64,000 bases of DNA from Siniperca chuatsi (taxonomy: Eukaryota > Chordata > Actinopteri > Centrarchiformes > Sinipercidae): the NCBI RefSeq assembly GCF_020085105.1, contig NC_058058.1, positions 3,481,587 to 3,545,586 on the forward strand. The letters run 5' to 3'. Shown here piece after piece: positions 9,248-21,680 of the stretch; the stretch's first letter is position 1; the number at the start of each line of letters is the position of its first letter. Position numbers and translations under genes: made by a program. The notes under the pieces were generated by a model. That model was given only the letters and a program-made list of their open reading frames with translations. It made no database searches and was not told the origin of the DNA.

Positions 9248-10384
9248 CTTCCAACAGGAAACGCATTAGCATCTCAGATGTCTGTTCATTGTCATTGCAC
9301 CATAAAATCATTTTGTATGCTGATGACATACTATATAAATCACACAACCTGCAGGTTTCCCAGTTGTCTCGCTACCCTCACTCCCCTCTTTAATGTATAG
9401 CAAAGTTGGTTGCAGACTCTAGAATCCACATTTCATCAAAGTGAAATGAAATAGTTAAAACTCAAAAACATTGTTAATAAGTACTTTCCTAATAACTCCT
9501 AATGGAGTACTACATAGGAGACAATGATGAGTTACTAGAGAATGAACTGGGAGCGGATATACTAGTGAATCATTAGGTAATGATTAGTTCATGAATATCT
9601 GTGAATCGATCATACTGACTTTTATCTTCATGAGTTGTTCCTGTTAAACTACCAGCCGGTGAACAGCACAAAACTAGTAATGGCTCATTCATTACTAATT
9701 ACTTACACATTACTTACAGTTTTTGTGCACCCCAAGTAAAGTGATACATCATACTGAGTTAAGTAGTCCTTCATCATTAGCTTATGATTACTTTCCCTTT
9801 TTGTGCCCCCTCAAGTAGATTGGTGCATCATACTGAGTGGTTACTGAGTACTGAATCATTGCTTCATGAGTACCTGTCCATTAGTTAAATATTTCAGCAG
9901 TAAGCAACAGTGTTTGGGATTTCCTTTCATTGTTTTCAGATACAAGAACAGCCACAACATACACAGTTGGTTCCACAACTATTTATTTATCTGCAAAAAT
10001 ATAAATATGCAAAACATACTGTTTGTGTGCTTCAGTAGGAGACACCTTGACGAGTGCTGCTGGTGGTCGCAGGGGTAAACCATAGACTGTATTAACGCAC
10101 TATTTTCTGCAGCCTGCAGTTCAGTGTGCCCGCCCGTTTCATCTGAAAAACATGTTTAAAAAAACGTTTTGTCTCACTGCGACGATATTAACACAATATC
10201 ATTTAGTATGATCGATTTAGCCAACCCTTGCCTTACGAACACCACGATTCTAATGTTATACCATTAGTGGTTAACATTAGCACTTGGCATTAGCATGTAG
10301 CTGACATTAGTTTTTGCAAGGATAATAATAGCTTGACATAAGTTAGTGTTTTAGCATTTAACAAGAATCATGTGGGTGTATGTG
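9248..10384 (+). repeat. Unit B, AT-rich repeat segment
   Basis: Non-coding. It contains an internally repeated motif, roughly caagtaaagtgatacatcat and caagtagattggtgcatcat, and a run of short ttagcat motifs near 10270-10310. It resembles a non-autonomous DNA transposon, but the family was not identified. Copies: 50000-51050 and 55250-55910 (shortened). Confidence 0.55.
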
Positions 10385-10390
10385 ATTTAC

Positions 10391-10530
10391 CTTTAATCGA
10401 CTGGTCATCCGTTTCCGTGTCTTCCACCAGGGGCGTAGAACAAAATTCTGGACCCAGTACATCAGCATTCTCTAGGGGCACCTCCCCGCATCCACGGTTA
10501 TTCATTCCAGTATCTTTGTGAGCACTCCTC
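10391..10530 (-). other. Exon-like open stretch in unit B, copy 1
   Basis: On the - strand an open frame reads MNNRGCGEV... GPEF ... TPLVEDTETDDQSIK and ends at a good donor, AAAG then GTAAAT. It is acidic and has no domain I recognise. Similar stretches occur at 51054-51200 (donor kept) and 55915-56060 (donor lost). It may be an exon of the DNA transposon in unit B or a captured host exon. Confidence 0.35.
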
Positions 10531-11802
10531 AAATGCGGGCCCTGTATACTAAGTCACCATTTCCCCCCCAGTCCTATGCCTATCTTCCACCATGGCTGCC
10601 AACAGCGCAGGAGCTGAGTCTTTACACCATGGCAGCAAGCCCCACCCCCAAAGTTCCTGTACTTTTGGAAAGTGCTACCCCCCGAGCAGGGACTTTTTGT
10701 GGGGGGTCACAGACTGGCCTTCTCTGGCACAACGGCAACAACACATTTTCCCTTACATGCAACCCAGAAACCCAACAAATACAAAGAGACTGAAAGTTCA
10801 TTCTTAATCTTGGTAACAGCAAACCCATTCTCCACAGTGTCCATGTACTCACGTTTGTGGAGCTTTCAATCATATCACATGATCTTCCTCAGCAGATGGA
10901 GTTGCTCAGTCGTCACTGAAATGTAGATTTTTGAATTCCCATTCCTCTGAACATTTCTGGGACTTCTTGTCCACGTTGGCTTCAAAGGTAAAAGATTCCA
11001 TGACAACTTGGCAAACTACTTCTGCTGAGGTGTGAGAACAAATTTGAGAGAAACTGAGTTTAGATGAAACTTATATTTTGTCTGTGCTTTATTGATCAAC
11101 AATAAGGAGCATAAGGACGCACAGTAAATATTCAGTACATTAGTATAGAGCGTTGAAGACTGCCAGATGTTGATATGGAAATTGTTTCTTTCCTCCTTTG
11201 CTGAGCTCAGTAACCATGGTAACAAACAGGAATCGCTGCTGAACCATGGCAACAGACAGGTTTCAGTACTAAAGATAAAGTTGAAAGTGACATTTTGTTC
11301 CTCTGATGCATTAATGTTTTATAAGCAAACTACAAACATATCTGAGTTTTAAAGTAAAATAATGCATTACCTAATATGACAGATGTCAGGTTTATATTGT
11401 TTTACCTACTCATACAGCATGTTGTTTAAATATAACAGCTATGTTTTAAGATAATCATTTGTAATAAAGTAACATACTTGATCAAGATCAAGGAAAACCC
11501 ATGAACAATACTTGGCCCAGTATTTGGGCTGAAATTTAAAAACTTTTCTGAACATTTTCTTCAGAGAGCATACTTTTTTTGGAATCTTAAAATCTAGAAA
11601 CTTTTGAAATTAAAATTGCAGTGAAACAAAATGTTTAACTGAAGAAGATTTTAGTCTGAGACATGATGTGACATACTCGAGAATCACTGCAATTAAATTA
11701 AATTCCAATCATCAGCTAAAATATTTCAGTAACGTCTACAGTTATGAAATCAAGCAGAAAAAAACAGAATTTGGGTTATTAAAGGAGTTAAATGTTCTTA
11801 TA
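10531..11802 (+). repeat. Unit B, remaining dispersed repeats and J-upstream flank
   Basis: Includes a dispersed repeat (ccaccatggctgccaacagc, then ccccgagcagggactttt, then catgatcttcctcagcag) whose tail also occurs at 22800, 32050 and 63856. It then holds a stretch with two accatggtaac/accatggcaac motifs (about 11213-11260) that also flanks C2, C4, C5 and C6. No gene supported. Confidence 0.55.
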
Positions 11803-11842
11803 GTTAACATCCAGTCTGGTTCTCCCTCCCTATACCACAGTG
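11803..11842 (-). pseudogene. J relic of unit B, copy 1, with heptamer
   Basis: On the - strand a CACTGTG heptamer (complement at 11836-11842) is followed by a J-like end encoding GGRTRLDVN. The Phe of FGGGT is lost, there is an in-frame stop just after the heptamer, and no GT donor follows. No nonamer stands 23 bases away; the sequence beyond resembles what normally lies past the nonamer, so the spacer and nonamer appear deleted. Copies at 52574 and 57396. Confidence 0.75.
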
Positions 11843-12408
11843 ACAGAAAGACAGCTCACTGATTGTGATAACAACTCACCTAACACATTCACAGTTATGA
11901 GGTATAGGAAGTGTTTAACAGTCGGAAACGGCACAAATTTAAAGGAAACCATTTAACCCTTACTGAATTGTTAAACGTCTTCAAAATCTTTTAAGTCTCT
12001 CATAGTAAAATAAAGGCAAAAAACGAAATTTGTTGGGAATACACTGTACAACACATCCAGCCGGATAAACACACAAAAATGATCAGAGATAAATATTAAC
12101 TGCAAAACACAACAGGACAAGACACCTTGACTAGTGATAAAATGAATAAAAATCACCGTGTTGAAACTTCAGTATGTATGTATGTATCACAATGATGTTG
12201 ATTTTGTGAATTTAGGGGAATTTAGACAACAGAGGACATTCTGAAATAAAGTTTTATCCACGGAATTTTTTTCAAATCCACATAGAAAAAAGCAATAACA
12301 CATTCCTAATAAATGCTCTGATTAACTGGTTGATCGACTGATTAACAACATCATCAGAATAATCCAAGTCCCTGTTGGAGTCAGTCAGAGCATTTCCATA
12401 GAGAGCCA
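11843..12408 (+). repeat. DNA between the unit B J relic and V3
   Basis: AT-rich and non-coding, closely similar to 52614-53143 upstream of V11. No gene seen. Confidence 0.65.
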
Positions 12409-12455
12409 CTTTGCATCAGCAGCACCATGCTCCAGTGCTCTGGGAGAGTTTATAG
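12409..12455 (+). promoter_or_regulatory. V3 promoter
   Basis: CTTTGCAT 12409-12416 and TTTATAG 12449-12455. Confidence 0.8.
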
Positions 12456-12534
12456 TCCTGAGAGTTGAACACTGGATGACTGACAGCTGTCCTTCATGAC
12501 AACAGAAGCCACAGAAATCCTCCTCATCAAAAAC

Positions 12535-13017
12535 ATGACTTTGATCTGCGTCCTCATCTGGACTCTCCTCTGCTGCTGCTTCACAGGTAAAGTCCAGAGA
12601 ATCAAGCTCCTCTCCTCTGTGAACATCCGTCCCTCTGAAATGAAGCCGACAAAACCATGACGCTGCTTTATGTTTTTGTCTCTGTATCCTCAGAGTCCAG
12701 AGGCCAGGTCACAGTGACTCAGCCTGGAGCAGTGAGCTCTGCTCTGGGAGGCTCTGTCTCCATCAGCTGTAGGACCAGTCAGAATGTTTATGTTTGGAGC
12801 AACAACCACCTTTTAGCCTGGTTCCAACAGAGAGATGGAGAAACTCCTAAACTCCTCATTTACTATGCTAGCACTCCAGCATCAGGGATTCCAGGTCGTT
12901 TTACAGGCAGTGGATCAAACTCTGACTTCACTCTGACCATCAGTGGAGTCCAGACTGAAGATGCAGCAGTTTACTACTGTCAGAGTCGTCACTACATCAA
13001 CAGTCAGTGGTTGTTCA
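12535..13017 (+). CDS. V3, immunoglobulin light-chain V segment
   Basis: Leader exon 12535-12586 (a Ser to Cys change gives MTLICVLIW), V exon 12694-13017. CDR1 [13 protein letters not shown]2 YAS, germline CDR3 [12 protein letters not shown]. It has Phe for Tyr after the core Trp (AWFQQ) and Pro for Arg after CDR2 (STPASG). Both cysteines and both splice sites are intact. It follows unit B copy 1 exactly as V11 follows unit B copy 2, so V3 and V11 are positional paralogues. Appears functional. Confidence 0.93.
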
Positions 13018-13045
13018 CACAGTGAAAAAGCGTCGTACAAAAACC
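13018..13045 (+). other. V3 recombination signal (12-RSS)
   Basis: Heptamer 13018-13024, nonamer 13037-13045; consensus. Confidence 0.95.
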
Positions 13046-13125
13046 TCCCTCAGTCAGACTGAACAGAAACTGAAGTGACTGCTGCAGCTGGAAGCTACTG
13101 CAGAGACTGATACACTTCACTGAGG

Positions 13126-13150
13126 ACACACACACACACACACACACACA
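13126..13150 (+). repeat. (CA)n microsatellite 3' of V3
   Basis: A short tract of about 12 units at the usual place. Confidence 0.9.
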
Positions 13151-14159
13151 GAGACAATATCATCAAGCAAATGAAACATTTAACCGTTGTTGCTTTTAAC
13201 CACCCATGAGCATGTAGGAAAATAAGTTAAATGACAAAAAAATTGATCTTGGTGTAAATCAAATTACTTTCTTCATGACAGTTTCTCACCATTAATTCAT
13301 GTCCCATTAAAATCCCATGTTCTTATCTGATTTGCAAATGATTCAAGAGGAACCAACCTGGGACAGTTAAGGACAAAAGGCTTGGTCATGACCTTTGACC
13401 TCAGCTTCATACTGGATCATAGCTAATTCAACTTTATTCAAAAGAAAATATGAAGATGCAGATCAGCATCAGAAAGTGTCCTGAAACTGTGATCAAAGCT
13501 TGTCCAAAGAAATTTTAGAAAACATTTTAAATATATCAAGTTATGTCATCGAAAGGAAACAATTAGAATGACAAGAAAAGACATAAGTTACCTATTAATA
13601 TAACAATAGCTACAGTATATATATTCTTAATCTTGGAAACAGCTAAACCTCTGCACAACGTCCATCCACTAACTGTTGTGGGCTTTCAATCATATCACAT
13701 GATCTTCCTCAGCAGATGGAAATTCAGTCACTGACAGCAAATCAAGTGTTGCAAGAAGCATTAAAAACAAACAGAAGGGCAAATAATGAATATCAACCTC
13801 TTAAAGCAAAATATATGTGTTATGAAGAAAATCAAATTCGTTAAAGCTTCATTTACACATCAGTATCAAGGTGAGAGCCTGAGAGAGCAGATGAACATGT
13901 CACAACACAAAGACTGAAAAGCTGTAAATACAGGAATTAAAAATGTAGCAGTTAACTCGAAGTACACTATGCAGAGCAACCACAGCTCCTGTGGTGTGTG
14001 TACAGTCTGTGTAACACTGCTACATGGAGTTGAACGTTTATAAAAGTTATACATAAGTTACAGCATGACCCTCTGTGTTCCTACAGAGATAATGCAAAAA
14101 GATGGAGGTGTAAATACAGTGACACAGGTATAAATCAGGTTGTACTGACAGAGCTATCA
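13151..14159 (+). repeat. V-downstream block after V3
   Basis: The V-downstream flank (13160-13600), a piece of the dispersed repeat ending catgatcttcctcagcag (about 13625-13725), then about 13740-14130, which on the - strand has an octamer-like ttttgcat near 14090 and tataaa near 14040. The latter resembles 34660-34780. No V exon follows it. Confidence 0.5.
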
Positions 14160-14454
14160 GATGTCTCTCTGTCTCTGCCCCTCTCTATCTCTCTCTTAAA
14201 ACCCAACATGGCAGTGGCAGATAGCGCCCACTACTGAGTCTGGTTCTGCTCAAGGTTTCTGCCTGTTAAAAGGAATTTTTTTTCTGTGATTGCTCATGGT
14301 GGGATTTGTTGGGTCTCTGTAAATAATATTATAAAGAGTACGGCCTAGACCTGCTCTATAGGAAAAGTGCAATGAGATAATTTCTGTTATGAATTGGCGA
14401 TATATAAATACAATTGAATTGTTTTCTACATACAGAGACTTTGTTGTCATCACT
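14160..14454 (-). repeat. Dispersed teleost repeat
   Basis: Recognisable by ctcaaggtttctgcctgtta, tcatggtgggatttgttggg and ctgctctataggaaaagtgc. Related pieces are at 23540-23700, 36302-36362 and 58552-58680. Probably retroposon-derived; family not identified. Confidence 0.5.
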
Positions 14455-14645
14455 TTCATTGGGCATGTTATTTATAATAACATTCCTGGGGTTAAAATCT
14501 TAGATCACAGTCATGTTGTATCACTTTATGCAGATGATATCCTGCTTTTTATTTCTGCAATTCTTATATTTATTCAGATATATAAAACTTACCATCATTT
14601 CTAGGTACAAAATAAATCTATACACCATATCAATTAGCAGACTTC
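14455..14645 (+). mobile_element. L1-type LINE fragment
   Basis: A short open stretch encodes VKILDHSHVVSLYADDILLF; YADD with its context is the catalytic motif of L1-clade reverse transcriptase. Only this part survives. Paralogous pieces are at 36080 and 58295. The gypsy element inserted just to its right. Confidence 0.7.
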
Positions 14646-14733
14646 AGTGATACAAGATACATAAATGGGTGGTTTTCTATTAAAATGCTTTAATCATTAT
14701 GGGTATTGTTACCAAAGTTCATTAAAGTCATTA

Positions 14734-15291
14734 TGTGGTAGTCTGCCACCTTTTCCTCTCCAGCCCTGTGTTCTCTGTTGTGTTCCCCTTCCTGGTGTGT
14801 CTTGTGGGTCCCCTACTTGTCTTTGGATATGTGTGTGTGTGTGTGTGTGTATGTTACCTGCCTGGCTCTAGGAACCTCCCACCTGCGGCTGATCACCAGC
14901 ACACCTGTCTCCTATCTACTCATCAGTCTTCACAGCTTATATACCAGGCTTTTCCACTACTCCGACGCCAGATCGTCCCCGTACATTGTACGACAACTAC
15001 GTCTAGGCTCTCGCTAAAGCTAAGTACTTTTTGCAAGTGTGTTTCCTTCGTGTTTTTGATCCTGTCTGTTTTTTGCTCTGCCTAAGGCATTACCCGGTGC
15101 TGGTGATCGCCGCTCCTGTGGTTTTCTGGATTCCTGTCTGCCTGCTTCTCCAGCCAGCCTCACCTTGCCTGTCGTCATCTGTCTACACTGCTCATTCACT
15201 ATTCAACTTTATTACGAATAAAGTGTGTTTTGGATTACAAAGACATCTCGGTATTCTGCATTTTTTGGGGTTCAAGATCGTGCATACGACA
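14734..15291 (+). repeat. Gypsy 5' LTR
   Basis: 558 bp, from TGTGGTAGTC to ATACGACA, with a TG-repeat tract near 14830 and AATAAA near 15217. Confidence 0.93.
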
Positions 15292-18200
15292 GAACGATCT
15301 GGCCAAACATGAACCCCGAGACGCCAACCCGGAAGCAACAGCGTTCGGCTAGCGCTGACCAACCAGGGCATTCTTCTTGGACAGCATGAGCAGCTAATCC
15401 GGGCACTAACAGACAGCAACCAGGCCATGGTCACCCAGATTACCCAGTTAACTCAACAGGTCTCCAGACTTTCTTCTCAACTCGGCCCGTGGCGTTAACA
15501 CCACCGGCTACACCGCTCCTGCCTTGTCCTCTCCACCCCACCGGGACTCCCATGCCGGACCCGAGCCCCTTCTCCGGAGAGGTTACGGTTGTCGGGGCTT
15601 CTTGTTGCAATGTTCTTTGGTTTTCTGCCAGCGCCCGGTCACGTTCTCCTCCGATCAGTCTAAGATCAACTACATCGTGGGACTGCTACGGGAAGAGCAC
15701 TAGCTTGGGCCGAAGCTACACACGCCAGCCGGCCTCTCACCTCGATCTCTTTGGCTGACTTCCTGGAGACTATGAGATCCGTTTTGACCACTCCAACGCC
15801 TGTGGAACCGCTGGTGACCGTCTGCTTCGACCAGCCAAGGGGCTCGTGGTGTGGCGGATTATTCTATCGAGTTTCGCACACTAGCCGCCGACTCCGTTGA
15901 ACGAACCGCACTGGTCAGTGCATTCAAGAGGGTTTAAGTGAGCAACTCAAGGATGAGTTAGCTACCGGGACGAACCCGCTGGGCTGGACGATTAATTAAC
16001 CTATGCATTAGGGTGGACAATCGCGATTCGGGAGCGACGCAAGGAGCGCCACCATCAGGCTTCAGGACTCATGCCATGCCGTTTTTTCTCTTCCCTGAGC
16101 TCCAAACACGGAGATCCGACCTTGGCCGCGGAGATTCGCCCGCAGCCACCCGTCAATCCAGACCCGGAGCCAATGCAGCTGGGTCGGGCTCGACTCACAC
16201 CGGAACAGAGGTTACGGAGACGCACAGCGGGGGAGTGCTACTATTGCGGCCAACAGGGGCACTTCCTGGCTTCCTGTCCTGTGAGGCCAAAAGATTAGGC
16301 TCATCAGTTGCAGTGGGGGTTCTGGTGAGCCACAACAACCCTCGTCAGCTGGAGCTCTCTCGATTACAGGTTCCGGCAACTCTTCATCTCCCATGCACTT
16401 CTCTTCCGCTGCTGGCTCTGGTCGATTCTGGAGCTGAGGACAACTTCCTGGACGTGGACCTAGCTCGACAAGCAGGCATCTCCACGGAGTTGTTGCAGTG
16501 TCCACGGAAGGTGGAGGCTCTGGATGGTCGTTCCCTAGCCCAGGTAACCCATCGCACTCTCCCGGTTACACTCGTCTTGTCCGGTAATCATCGCGAGGAG
16601 CTTCGCTTTCAACTTATCTCGGCGCCTCGGACACCTCTTGTTCTGGGTTATCCCTGGCTGCGGCAACACAATCCCCACATTAATTGGGAGACAGGAAGAA
16701 TCCTGAGCTGGAGCTCTTACTGTCTCTCCACCTGCCTCCAGTCTGCCCGGTCTCCCTCTGAGGTCAAGACTTCCCCCCTCTCTCCAGCTCCCCCTGACCT
16801 AACCAATATCCCGAGGGAATACCACGACCTACAAGAGGTGTTCAGTAAAGACCGGGCTCTGTCCCTTCCTCCACACCGTCCTTACGATTGTGCCATCGAT
16901 CTCCTGCCTGGCGCCTCTCTTCCGTCGAGTCGCCTCTACAATCTGTCTCGACCTGAACGGGAGGCCATGGAGACATACATTAGAGACTCTTTACAGACAG
17001 GCCTCATTCGAGCCTCCTCCTCTCCGGTAGGGGCAGGGTTTTTCTTCGTGGCCAAGAAGGACAAGACACTACGCCCCTGCATTGACTACAGAGGTCTTAA
17101 CCTCATCACCGTGAAGAACAAGTACCCCCTGCCTCTCATCAATTCTACATTCGAACCTCTCCACGGCTCCACCATCTTCTCTAAGTTGGATCTCCGCAAT
17201 GCTTACCATCTGGTCCGCATAAGGGAGGGGGACGAATGGAAGACTGCCTTCAACACACCCCTGGGACATTTCGAATACCTGGTAATGCCGTTCGGACTCA
17301 CCAACGCTCCGGCAGTATTCCAGGCTCTGGTTAATGATGTTCTCCGCGACTTCCTGAACCGCTTTGTTGTCGTATACCTCGACGACATCCTCATCTTCTC
17401 CCAAGACCTAGCCAGCCACGTCAACCATGTCCGTCTAGTATTACAACGGCTCTTGGAGAACCGTCTTTTCGTCAAGGCGGAGAAGTGCAAATTTCATACG
17501 GACTCCGTCAGTTTCCTGGGCTACATCTTGGAGAGTGGGCGGATGAGGACGGACCCGGACAAGGTAAAGGCGGTATCAGAGTGGCCTACACCTACCAACC
17601 GTAAACAGCTGCAACGCTTCCTCGGGTTTGCGAATTTCTATCGGAGATTCATCCGTGACTACAGTCGGGTGGCGGCTCCCCTCACCAGACTCACCTCCTC
17701 GAAAGTGGCTTTTGCTTGGAGCACAGAGGCTAACACAGCTTGGGCCAAGCTTAAGGCCCTGTTCACGGCCGCGCCCATCCTGATCCAACCGGATGCTTCA
17801 CGTCAATTCACGGTGGAGGTGGACGCTTCAGACGTGGGAGTCGGAGCCATACTCTCCCAGTACTCCGACGCCGACCAGAGACTCCATCCTTGTGCGTTTT
17901 TCTCCCGCCGACTCACTCCTGCCGAACGTAATTATGATGTGGGCAATAGGGAGCTCTTGGCTGTCAAGATGGCTTTGGAGGAGTGGCGCCATTGGCTGGA
18001 GGGAGCTGAGCAGCCATTTATAGTCTGGACCGACCATAAGAACCTTGAGTATATTCAGTCGGCTAAAAGATTAAACTCTCGGCAAGCACGATGGGCGTTG
18101 TTTTTTGGGCGTTTTGAATTCACCCTCACCTACCGACCCGGATCTAAGAACATCAAGGCCGATGCCTTGTCTCGCCAAGATCTTCCCCTGGACCATGAGA

Positions 18201-19647
18201 CCGGGTCAGATACTATCCTGCCCCCCACCTGTGTGGTAGCAGCACTCACGTGGGAGATCGAAGCCAAAGTGAGGGAGGCCCAGAGGGATCAGCCAGACCC
18301 AGGTAACGGTCCACCGAACCGCTTGTTTGTCCCCGACGCCATGCGATCTCAAGTACTACAATGGGTCCACAACTCCCGTTTCGCCTGTCATCCTGGCGTC
18401 ACCCGAACTCTCTCTCTCCTCCGACGGCACTTTTGGTGGACCACCATGGAGGCCGACACCCGGGCATTCGTGGCTGCCTGTACTACATGTGCTCGTGGGA
18501 AGTCTTCACATCGACCACCAGCTGGTCTCTTGCTACCACTTCCAGTTCCCAGTCGTCCTTGGTCCCATATCGCCCTGGACTTCGTCACCGGACTGCCCCC
18601 TTCGCAGGGGAACACCACCGTTCTAACCATTGTGGACCGATTTTCCAAGGCGGTACACTTCGTGGCCTTACCCAAGCTCCCTTCTGCGCTGGAGACGGCT
18701 GAGCTTCTGACTCACCAAGTGTTCCGACTCCATGGGATCCCTTTGGACATTGTTTCGGATCGAGGTCCCCAGTTTATTTCTCAGGTCTGGAGAGCTTTTG
18801 GCCAAGCTCTGGGGGCAACCATTAGTCTCTCCTCCGGCTTTCACCCACAATCAAACGGGCAGACGGAGAGAGCCAATCAGGACCTTGAAGCAGCTCTTCG
18901 TTGTGTGGTCGCCTCCAATCCCACCTCTTGGAGTTCCCAACTCCCTTGGGTAGAGTATGCGCACAACTCCCTAACGTGCGCAGCTTCCGGACTCTCCCCT
19001 TTTGAATCCTCGCTTGGGTATCAGCCACCCCTTTTTCCAGCCCAGGAGAGTGAGCTTGCGGTTCCATCCGTGTAACACCATCTCGGCGTTGCGAAGGGTT
19101 TGGAGAGAGACTCGGGCCGCCCTTCTTCGATCTACTGAGAGGAACCGCCAGATCGCAGATCGTCGCCGAATACCAGCACCCACTTACAGACCAGGTCAGA
19201 ATGTTTGGTTATCTTCAAGGAATATTCCATTAAGGACTGAGTCTAAGAAACTGTCTCCCCGCTACATTGGCCCTTTTTGTTATTGAACGGATCATTAACC
19301 CTGCTGCTGTCAGACTCAAGCTACCCCGCTCCATGAGGGTCCATCCCACCTTTCACGTTTCACAGCTCAAACCAGTCACCTCCAGCACTCTGTGCCCTCC
19401 TTCCGTCACCCTCCACCCGCCCGGGTCATTGATAACCAGCCGGCCTTCTCCGTCAGGACGTCTTATGGACGTACGCCGCCCGGAGAGGGGTTCCAATACC
19501 TTGTGGACTGGGAGGATATGGTCCAGAGGAACGGTCCTGGGTTCCCCGTTCCCGCATCCTCGATCCTAAGATGGTGAAGGAATTTCACCGGGCCCACCCG
19601 GAGAAACCTGGTGGGTCGCCAGGAGGCTCCCGTTGAGGAGGGGGTAC

Positions 19648-20202
19648 TGTGGTAGTCTGCCACCTTTTCCTCTCCAGCCCTGTGTTCTCTGTTGTGTTCC
19701 CCTTCCTGGTGTGTCTTGTGGGTCCCCTACTTGTCTTTGGATATGTGTGTGTGTGTGTGTGTATGTTACCTGCCTGGCTCTAGGAACCTCCCACCTGCGG
19801 CTGATCACCAGCACACCTGTCTCCTATCTACTCATCAGTCTTCACAGCTTATATACCAGGCTTTTTCCACTACTCCGACGCCAGATCGTCCCGTACATTG
19901 TACGACAACTACGTCTAGGCTCTCGCTAAAGCTAAGTACTTTTTGCAAGTGTGTTTCCTTCGTGTTTTTGATCCTGTCTGTTTTTTGCTCTGCCTAAGGC
20001 ATTACCCGGTGCTGGTGATCGCCGCTCCTGTGGTTTTCTGGATTCCTGTCTGCCTGCTTCTCCAGCCAGCCTCACCTTGCCTGTCGTCATCTGTCTACAC
20101 TGCTCATTCACTATTCAACTTTATTACGAATAAAGTGTGTTTTGGATTACAAAGACATCTCGGTATCTGCATTTTTTGGGGTTCAAGATCGTGCATACGA
20201 CA
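19648..20202 (+). repeat. Gypsy 3' LTR
   Basis: 555 bp, preceded by a purine tract (gaggaggggg). Nearly identical to the 5' LTR. Confidence 0.93.
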
Positions 20203-20524
20203 CATTAAGGTCATTAAAGTATGAAGAAGTGAATTTTAAGACAGGATAGTCTTGCTATTATTGTGGCTTCATACCTATCTAACTAGTGTTTCTAATATGA
20301 AGTGTATGGCGAAGAAAAACAACATTAAAATATGTGTCTCTTTTTAAAATATAAACCAGAAGGAAATGACAATTTGATGATTTTTATTATTTTGAACCCT
20401 TAAAACCATTAAAAATACAACAAGCAAGAAAACATTAATGTTGAAATGTGTAATGAGAGAACCAGAGAGAGGGACTGAGAGCAGTAGCAGAATAAAACCA
20501 GTAGCAGAGTCCCAGTGAGTCAGG
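20203..20524 (+). other. DNA between the gypsy element and C2
   Basis: AT-rich, non-coding, paralogous to 58745-59085 before C6. Confidence 0.55.
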
Positions 20525-20731
20525 TCAGAACTGGGAACACTGGTCTCTCCTCAGTGTCTCTGAGAGCGGAGTCTGAGAGCCCTGGGTGGCCTCACAGGTC
20601 ACAGAGCCCACCTTCCTCCACTGGTCAGCAGGGAGCCTCAGGGTGCTGCTCCAGCTGTAGTGGCCGTCCTTCTCCAGCACCCCGGGGCTCCTGCTCTCCT
20701 CCCACCGTCAGGGTGGGGACGACTCGACCCA
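20525..20731 (-). pseudogene. C2, dead constant exon (type b)
   Basis: Read leftwards from a ctctgcag acceptor (exon start 20731) to a stop at 20527-20525. The start (TLTV) and the end (SPGVL... to RDQCSQF) of a light-chain constant domain are present. The middle, including the first Cys, the core Trp and the polyserine loop, is deleted, and the deletion shifts the frame. The 5' end and acceptor differ from C1, C3 and C4 and match C5 and C6: a second, type b constant subclass. No J is visible beside it. Confidence 0.9.
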
Positions 20732-21554
20732 CTGCAGAGAGAGAGATTAATAAAGTTTATATGAGGGAAACTAAACTCCACCCTGTTGGTTGCAGCAGAG
20801 GAGGCTACTGGTTCTGTTGGTCTTCCTCAGATTGACTGAAACTGATCTTAAACATTTCACTTCCCTCTGAACTCTGTAACCATGGCAACAGACAAGCATC
20901 ACTGCTGAACCATGGCAACAGACAGATTTCTGTACTAAAGATACACATTTACTTGGGCGTTTATGTTTTTAATTTTGAAACTAAACATTGATTGTGAGGC
21001 TTTTATTGTTTTAACTATCTTAAATATTTCTTTTCTTAATCCAAAACCTCATAAATTATACTATATTTTGGTTCTGTTCATATAAGCAGGAATCATCACT
21101 GAACAGTCAAACATTCAAATGAATATTGTTAACTACTGACCTACTTTTTCAAAATTCGCTTAATTTAAAACAACAAATGGCCTTAAAATCATTAGTCTGG
21201 GTGAAAAATTGAATAAAAGCCATGCATATTAAACAAGGAACAAAAAGAGTTCTTGAGCCAAAATATTAAGAATTACAAATACAGTATTTTCTTCATACAG
21301 AGTTATGCAGAGTAGTTTTATTCAATGAATTGATAAGAATGCAGAAAATAAAAGTAACATTTTTAGTGCAACACGATTTTTTAGTGAAGTGGATTTTAGT
21401 CTGGTTAATTACACCATGAAGCCTTCAAGAATTGTTACAAATACATCGAATTTCAAATGTCAGACACAATAATAGTATTAAGTATTGATCCATTGATAAA
21501 CAGCATCATCAGAGTCCCTGCTGGAGTCAGTCAGAGCATTTCCATAGAGAGTCA
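20732..21554 (+). repeat. C2 upstream flank and V-upstream block before V4
   Basis: First the type b flank (ctactggttctgttggtctt, then the accatggcaac pair near 20880-20920), then the V-upstream block. Non-coding. Confidence 0.65.
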
Positions 21555-21601
21555 CTTTGCATCAGCAGCACCATGCTCCAGTGCTCTGGGAGAGTTTATA
21601 G
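21555..21601 (+). promoter_or_regulatory. V4 promoter
   Basis: CTTTGCAT 21555-21562 and TTTATAG 21595-21601. Confidence 0.8.
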
Positions 21602-21680
21602 TCCTGAGAGTTGAACACTGGATGACTGACAGCTGTCCTTCATGACAACAGAAGCCACAGAAATCCTCCTCATCAAAAAC

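Larger units (their letters stand above)
14734..20202 (+). mobile_element. Ty3/gypsy LTR retrotransposon (chromodomain type), two LTRs
   Basis: A fossil LTR retrotransposon with both ends: LTRs 14734-15291 and 19648-20202, and 5-bp target duplications CATTA (14729-14733, 20203-20207). Parts in order: gag region with a CCHC zinc knuckle (about 16230-16290), protease ([10 protein letters not shown], about 16420), reverse transcriptase (YLDDILIF, about 17375), RNase H, integrase with its zinc-binding and catalytic domains (to about 19075), and a chromodomain (about 19440-19560). The long continuous stretch is 16013-19075. The copy is broken, with an estimated four to six breaks, mostly in gag and the last part of pol. 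The LTRs differ at only a few places, mainly a TG-repeat length, so the insertion is recent. Confidence 0.95.

Noticed and set aside
9248-10384. Repeated motifs that at first looked like a CRISPR-like array
   Set aside because: Irregular spacing, AT-rich, and present in three duplicated copies of a eukaryotic locus; it is transposon-type repeat.
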